From Terriglobales bacterium (GTDB lineage: Bacteria; Acidobacteriota; Terriglobia; Terriglobales; Acidobacteriaceae), in the NCBI GenBank assembly GCA_035567895.1, contig DATMPC010000102.1:108332-172331 (forward strand): a DNA stretch of 64,000 nt, in the 5' to 3' direction. The notes below the pieces were generated by a model. The model saw only the letters and a program-made list of their open reading frames with translations, was not told the origin of the DNA and ran no database searches. Each line of letters begins with the position of its first letter. The stretch's first letter is position 1. Shown piece after piece: positions 59,590 to 64,000 of the stretch. A program made the translations under genes and the position numbers.

Positions 59590-60944
59590 TGGCACAGCGG
59601 CTCGCCAGTGCGCGTTCTGCCACCGCCGGATTGTTGTTAGGTCTCGCGGTAACTCTGGCGGCCGTCGTCGCTTATTCCTGGTATGTCACGCGGCAGATCT
59701 CCGGCTTGCGCGAATTGCAAACGTCCATCACGGAGCGCAGCCGGATGGACTCGCTTCAGTTGTTACGAATCCAGAACACGCTGAACAGTATTGCACTGGG
59801 AATGCGCGATGTTCTCGATAACGTTGAGTCCTATCCTGTGACCGCCTTCCAGGGCCAATTCCAGCGGTTACGCACCGATCTTGAAGACGGGATGCGTCGC
59901 GAGCAAGCCGTTTCCGTTGCCACTCGTACTCCCGAGCAGCGTCAATACCTCGAGAGTTCTGTAGCAGAATTCTGGAATGCGCTGGATCGCGTCTTCGATC
60001 TGTCCCGCAATGGTAAAGAAGAGGAAGCCCGCTCACAGATCCGTCTCTCGCTTCAACCGCGGGAAGCAGCGTTGAGCATAGCTGTTGCCCGCCTGCTTGT
60101 GGAGAACAATGAGAGCGAGCAGCAAGCCGCACAGCAGGTGATCGATATTTATCGCCGCGTGGAGAGCCGGGCATACACCTTTCTCATTGCAGCTCTTGCG
60201 GCAATCGTGCTTACCAGCGTGCTGCTGATCCGCTCGAACCGGGAACTCTTTCGCCGGCTGGCCACGCTTTCCGAGCAGCGCAGCGATCTGGCCCAGAAGC
60301 TGATCTCGACGCAGGAGTCGACTCTGAGCTACGTTTCACGTGAGTTGCATGATGAGTTCGGACAGATACTCACCGCGCTTGGAGCCATGCTCACGCGGGC
60401 GGCCAAGCGCAATCCCGATACGGAACTAAATGAGAGTCTACGGGAAATTCGCGATGTTGCGCAGTCGGCTTTGGATAAGGTGCGTACGCTTTCACAGGCG
60501 TTGCATCCGGTGATGCTCGATGAGGCGGGACTCGAACAGAGCCTTGATTGGTACCTGCCAACCGTCGAACGTCAGACGGGAATTGCCATCTCGTATGAAA
60601 AGTCCGGAACCGCTTTTGAAGTTCCACGCAGCGTCGGCGTTCATATTTATCGTGTGGTACAGGAAGCGCTGAACAACGTAAAACGGCATTCGGGAGCGCA
60701 GCGCGCCTGGGTGCGTCTGCGCTTCCTCGCCGATGCGTTGGAGGTTGAGATTGAAGATCATGGTCGCGGGCTCGCAACATCCAATGGCTCGCGCGGTATC
60801 GGACTCGTAGGAATGCGGGAGCGGGCGCAGCTAATTGGAGCGGAGCTCAGCTTTGCACAACCGGCGGAAGGGGGTACGGTGGTAAGGCTACGAGTACCAC
60901 GAAGCACCGCGGAGGCCCCTAAGGAGCCAGAGCCTGTTGGCTAG
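59589..60944 (+). CDS. Sensor histidine kinase of the NarX/DegS (HisKA_3) type
   Basis: The 451-residue protein has two transmembrane helices (residues about 12-31 and 198-218) bracketing a periplasmic helical sensor domain. The HisKA_3 phospho-acceptor His254 lies in YVSRELHDEFGQILTALGAM. The ATPase part has VVQEALNNVKRHSGAQ (N-box) and IEDHGRGLATSNGSRGIGLV (G-boxes). The start GTG overlaps the preceding gene. The matching LuxR-type regulator follows at 61213 across a dispersed repeat. Confidence 0.9.
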   Translation: MAQRLASARSATAGLLLGLAVTLAAVVAYSWYVTRQISGLRELQTSITERSRMDSLQLLRIQNTLNSIALGMRDVLDNVESYPVTAFQGQFQRLRTDLEDGMRREQAVSVATRTPEQRQYLESSVAEFWNALDRVFDLSRNGKEEEARSQIRLSLQPREAALSIAVARLLVENNESEQQAAQQVIDIYRRVESRAYTFLIAALAAIVLTSVLLIRSNRELFRRLATLSEQRSDLAQKLISTQESTLSYVSRELHDEFGQILTALGAMLTRAAKRNPDTELNESLREIRDVAQSALDKVRTLSQALHPVMLDEAGLEQSLDWYLPTVERQTGIAISYEKSGTAFEVPRSVGVHIYRVVQEALNNVKRHSGAQRAWVRLRFLADALEVEIEDHGRGLATSNGSRGIGLVGMRERAQLIGAELSFAQPAEGGTVVRLRVPRSTAEAPKEPEPVG

Positions 60945-61010
60945 ATTCCGGTTATGAACGTGCTTGGGAAGGGTGACCGGCGCTCAGCCGGAAATCCAGC
61001 CAAAGCGCAT

Positions 61011-61205
61011 AACAAGGAAAAACAACAGGGGATTTTGCGAATGCGATCTCGAAACCATTGAATTCTGCCCAAAATATGCAAAATTTCGCTCAAGACCAGG
61101 GAATTAACAGGGAGTTCTGTGGATTTCTCTCCAAGCGACCATTAGCAAAGCACTTGCTGCTCTTTTGCGGGGGATGCAAAAAAATAACAGGGAACTATCA
61201 GGAAA
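61011..61205 (+). repeat. Dispersed 195-bp repeat, copy A
   Basis: It matches the copy at 37966-38159 in inverted orientation. Shared words include AACAAGGAAAA, CAACAGGGGA, GAATTCTGCCCAAAA, TAACAGGGA and TTCTGTGGATTTCTCT. It fills the gap between the kinase and its regulator and ends eight bases before the regulator's GTG. Confidence 0.8.
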
Positions 61206-61212
61206 CTGCTGA

Positions 61213-61845
61213 GTGACGAAACACAAAATCTCCGTCCTGCTGGTTGACGATCACAGCCTCGTGCGTCGGGGATTTCGCCGAATACTTGAGGACGAGAGCG
61301 ACCTGCAGGTGGTTGGTGAAGCCAGCAGCGGCAGCGAAGCTGTGGAACTTGCGCGCAAGCTCAAGCCGCAGGTGATCCTGATGGACTGCGCCCTGCAGGG
61401 CGAGAGCGGCATTACGGCTACACGAAACATCGTCGCGATGCTGCCCGAAACCGCAGTTCTCATGTTAAGCATGCATTCAGAAGAGACGCTGGTCCGGCAA
61501 TCGCTCGAAGCCGGCGCCCGCGGATATATCTTAAAGAGCGCAGCCGACCTTGATCTGGCTGCAGCGATTCGTCGCGTTCTCGATGGAAACGTAGTTCTCG
61601 ATCCGCAGGTGAAGCGTGCGGAAACGCTCAGAGGAGAACGCACGGCAGGACTCACTGCTCGCGAGCTCGAAATACTTCAGCTCATCGCGATCGGGAAGTC
61701 GAACAAGGAAATTGCCAGCGACCTCGATCTCAGCGTGAACACGGTCTCAGTCCATCGAGCCAACATCATGAATGCGCTCGGGCTACACAAGACGGCGGAA
61801 CTCGTGGTGTACGCGATCCGCAATGGTCTGGTGAACCTTCCGTGA
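61213..61845 (+). CDS. NarL/LuxR-type response regulator
   Basis: The 210-residue protein begins at a GTG. The receiver domain has LLVDDHSLVRRGFRRIL, phospho-acceptor Asp58 in QVILMDCALQGESG, and GYILKSAADLDL for the Lys. The C-terminal LuxR HTH reads LTARELEILQLIAIGKSNKE and IASDLDLSVNTVSVHRANIM. It pairs with the kinase at 59589. The close upstream sequence is the 195-bp repeat, which therefore must contain or replace its ribosome-binding site. Confidence 0.93.
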   Translation: MTKHKISVLLVDDHSLVRRGFRRILEDESDLQVVGEASSGSEAVELARKLKPQVILMDCALQGESGITATRNIVAMLPETAVLMLSMHSEETLVRQSLEAGARGYILKSAADLDLAAAIRRVLDGNVVLDPQVKRAETLRGERTAGLTARELEILQLIAIGKSNKEIASDLDLSVNTVSVHRANIMNALGLHKTAELVVYAIRNGLVNLP

Positions 61846-61895
61846 ATCGACAGCTTGGGGCATGCCAGAAACAGTTTCTCAAACCCTCACACTCT

Positions 61896-63434
61896 CTAGG
61901 TGCACTTTACTTCGAACAAGACGAACTCACGGCCTTGCCCGTGCGTCTCGGCCAACTCTTTCTCGGAGCAACCGTAGGAGGGCAGTCTGGAGGGTAGCAG
62001 TCCAGGGGGACTTAGCGGATCGGGAGTGGTGTCATACGCGTATAGGAACTCGCGTTCGTAGATATCGTGTCCGCCCTCGATCAGGTCCTCGCGTTCGCCA
62101 ATTGAATAAGAGACGTCCCGGACCGTGAGCCTCAGACCTGCCGAGTTCGATAATGACGACGCCTTTATGATGCGAATGGGAATCTCTCCAGAGGACTGGC
62201 GGATCGCCAGAGGAGCGCCTGCCAGGTCGTCGGAGGCAAAAACCGGTTCTCCGGCGGGAATTGCAAATGTAGTGAACACTGGTCGGTCAGGGCGGTGTGT
62301 GAGGTCGTATTCGAGAGACAATACTCCAACTGCAGCAATCGCAAGCGTACATCGCAATGCCCATTTTGGGCTTATTCGAAGAATCGAGTGTCCGGCAAGC
62401 AGGTAATAAGGAATTACGGCGATGATCAAGTAGCGCTCTTGCCAAATAGGCTTGACGAGCATGCTGAAGCCAAAAACAAAAGCTATGATGGCGACTGAGA
62501 GCAGCAGGAACAGACTCGCGAAGCGCCGCTCAACTTTGCGACGAGTCCAAATCGCGATTGCTACCGGCACGTTTAGCACCACCGCTCCCAGACTGCTTCC
62601 AAGAAGATGTGTGAGCGTTTTCCATTCGAGTGCCGGTGTCAGTTTGGAAATCCACGAAATGTTGTGAAGAACTCTTGCGGGAGCGGGAGAAAGCAGCTTT
62701 ACCGCGAGAACCCAGGCAAAGAGTGATAGCAACGCAGGCAGGCAACCGAAGAATCGATTCCGGAAGCCTCGTCGTGTCAGGGCAGCGTGTGCAAGTTCGC
62801 ATCCAACGACGGCCAGGCCGGCAACGTGCACCATCACCAAAGCCACATTTACGAAGGCCCACAAGAAGCGCAAGGACGAACGCTCAGCGCCTTGCTTCAA
62901 ATACAAATCCAAGGACCACACAGACAGGAAACAGAGAAGCGAGTACATGCGTACTTCCTGGCTATACAAAATCAGGAAAGGATTGCATGCGATTGCGAAC
63001 AGCAGCGCAAGCTTCAGCCCGCGTGAGAGCCTTGTTCGCTTCATGCAACTCCAGAGCGGTAACAACGTGAGCGCGGAAAACAACACTGAGAACAATCGCA
63101 ACCCGGCGACAGACGCCCCAACTACTGAGATCCAGAACTTGAGCAACATGTAGTAGAGAGGCGGATGAACCCGGTCAACAATTAACTGGCGCAAGAGATT
63201 ACTCCACCGCGACTTCGCGACGAATACGCTAAACGCTTCGTCGCACCAGAGCGAATAAGTACCAAGGTGCCGCAATCGCAGTGCGATGTAGATGAACGAG
63301 ACGGCGGCGAGCGCTGCCAGCGAAACTGCGGGATGGAAGTACCAGGTCGGCCGATGGTTAGCTGCAGAAGGGCGGAACTCTTCAACTCGGACGCCGACAT
63401 TCCCTGTGCCGAGCGGTTCCAGGTTTGAGGACAT
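61896..63434 (-). CDS. GT39-like membrane glycosyltransferase
   Basis: The 512-residue protein has about ten or more transmembrane helices. Near the N-terminus LGTYSLWCDEAFSVFVAKS holds the acidic residues of the GT-C fold (Asp-Glu), and RVHPPLYYMLLKFWI follows, as in ArnT/Dolichol-P-Man-like transferases. It probably moves a sugar from a polyprenyl carrier to a cell-envelope acceptor. The start at 63434 (MSSNLEPLG) gives a short cytoplasmic tail; the frame runs to 63491. Acceptor unknown. Confidence 0.82.
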   Translation of the reverse strand: MSSNLEPLGTGNVGVRVEEFRPSAANHRPTWYFHPAVSLAALAAVSFIYIALRLRHLGTYSLWCDEAFSVFVAKSRWSNLLRQLIVDRVHPPLYYMLLKFWISVVGASVAGLRLFSVLFSALTLLPLWSCMKRTRLSRGLKLALLFAIACNPFLILYSQEVRMYSLLCFLSVWSLDLYLKQGAERSSLRFLWAFVNVALVMVHVAGLAVVGCELAHAALTRRGFRNRFFGCLPALLSLFAWVLAVKLLSPAPARVLHNISWISKLTPALEWKTLTHLLGSSLGAVVLNVPVAIAIWTRRKVERRFASLFLLLSVAIIAFVFGFSMLVKPIWQERYLIIAVIPYYLLAGHSILRISPKWALRCTLAIAAVGVLSLEYDLTHRPDRPVFTTFAIPAGEPVFASDDLAGAPLAIRQSSGEIPIRIIKASSLSNSAGLRLTVRDVSYSIGEREDLIEGGHDIYEREFLYAYDTTPDPLSPPGLLPSRLPSYGCSEKELAETHGQGREFVLFEVKCT

Positions 63435-63577
63435 ATTCGAGCATAACCCGATCTCTTCGGGCGGTACTCGGGAAAATCGCGGAATTTTCACGGGGGATTC
63501 GCCCGTCTACATCTCGTACTCATAAATAACGGCTTTCCTCCATATTCTGTCGGGTCTCTTGGGTACACTAGTCGCGC

Positions 63578-64000
63578 ATGAACCGCAGGAGCTTCGTCGT
63601 TAACTCGGCCGTGTGCGCTCTGTCAACAGCGATGACACCCTCGTTCGCCGCTGCCGAATCGAATGACGCTGATACCAGGAATTCTCAGAATTCAAGTCCC
63701 CAAAAAGCAAATCTCAAGCTAGGCACGCAACATGGTGACAGCGATGACATCCTGAAGGTAATGGCGGGCTTTGGCGTGAATCACATCTGTGCTCTTCCGC
63801 CCGAATTGGAGAAGGGTGGCGACTGGTCGGTTGAGGCGCTGACGCGAAAGCGCGAGTACATCGAGTCCTATGGGATAAAGGCCGATGCGTTGCGGCTGAT
63901 TCATCCCAGCTATGTTGCGAAGTCAGAGATTCGGAACGTGATGACCGGTAAGAGCCCGGAGCGCGATCGAGAGATCGACGCGATCTGCGAGAAGATGCGC
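63578..64000 (+). CDS. Exported mannonate dehydratase-like protein (N-terminal part)
   Basis: The first 141 residues lie in the window and the gene runs off the right edge. It begins MNRRSFVVNSAVCALSTAMT, a twin-arginine-type leader. The domain starts LKLGTQHGDSDDILKVMAGF and continues GVNHICALPPELEKGGDWSV and GIKADALRLIHPSYVAKSEI, which resembles the mannonate dehydratase/UxuA-like TIM barrel. It is the same class of exported sugar enzyme as the gene at 4784. The active-site residues are beyond the window. Confidence 0.65.
   Translation, partial: MNRRSFVVNSAVCALSTAMTPSFAAAESNDADTRNSQNSSPQKANLKLGTQHGDSDDILKVMAGFGVNHICALPPELEKGGDWSVEALTRKREYIESYGIKADALRLIHPSYVAKSEIRNVMTGKSPERDREIDAICEKMR

Overview
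The window reads as a piece of chromosome from a soil-type Acidobacteriota (class Terriglobia is my best guess). The guess rests on an orphan MacB/FtsX-type permease of the kind duplicated in that phylum, many small secreted proteins and outer-membrane barrels, a bactofilin, frequent GTG/TTG starts, a GC content in the mid-fifties, and several families of dispersed palindromic repeats between genes. I see no phage, plasmid, rRNA or tRNA gene and no CRISPR array. About 60 protein genes are supported.

Layout. 1-9.5 kb: a truncated metallo-beta-lactamase-fold gene, cupin, 2,3-diketogulonate reductase-like dehydrogenase, two STAS proteins, cysteine dioxygenase, a Tat-type sugar epimerase, a methyltransferase and a stand-alone receiver protein. 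9.8-15.5 kb: two TetR-type regulators. One is divergent from a beta-carbonic anhydrase. The other sits in a three-gene cluster with two near-identical operators placed over promoters. 15.5-20.3 kb: family 2 glycoside hydrolase and MacB-like permease. 21-34 kb: housekeeping and stress genes (murJ, frr, folK, clpB, hsp20, glycine C-acetyltransferase) together with two genes that need UGA to be read as selenocysteine, a peroxiredoxin and selD. 33-42 kb: a DUF433/PIN-like toxin-antitoxin pair, an amidohydrolase, a PilZ-GAF-TonB fusion, a second TonB-like protein, a phosphoesterase, an RNase HI-like protein and an MBL hydrolase. 43-54 kb: gamma-glutamyltransferase coupled to a TIM-barrel protein, asnS, a REP-flanked RAYT transposase remnant, arginase, an amidohydrolase, two dehydrogenases, bactofilin and an S4-domain protein. 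56.5-64 kb: a receiver-Fis regulator, an outer-membrane protein, a TlpA-like thioredoxin, a NarX-type kinase with a LuxR-type regulator, a GT39-like glycosyltransferase and the start of a sugar-metabolism gene.

The most unusual region is 54.5-56.03 kb, which has no credible protein gene. Read on the minus strand it is a chain of at least sixteen hairpins capped by GNRA tetraloops. A perfect 12-bp helix joins its two ends across about 1.45 kb. The region lies between a plausible sigma-70 promoter and a strong intrinsic terminator. I interpret it as an unrecognised large structured non-coding RNA of about 1.5 kb.

The second theme is selenium. The peroxiredoxin has TGA exactly at its peroxidatic cysteine codon, and selD (selenophosphate synthase) has TGA at its catalytic cysteine codon. 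Both are followed by hairpins at a distance suitable for a bacterial SECIS. Two independent cases argue against sequencing error and indicate that this organism decodes selenocysteine. Smaller points of interest are the TetR operators that overlap probable leaderless promoters, a 195-bp dispersed repeat present in two inverted copies, and a REP family shared with the RAYT fragment.
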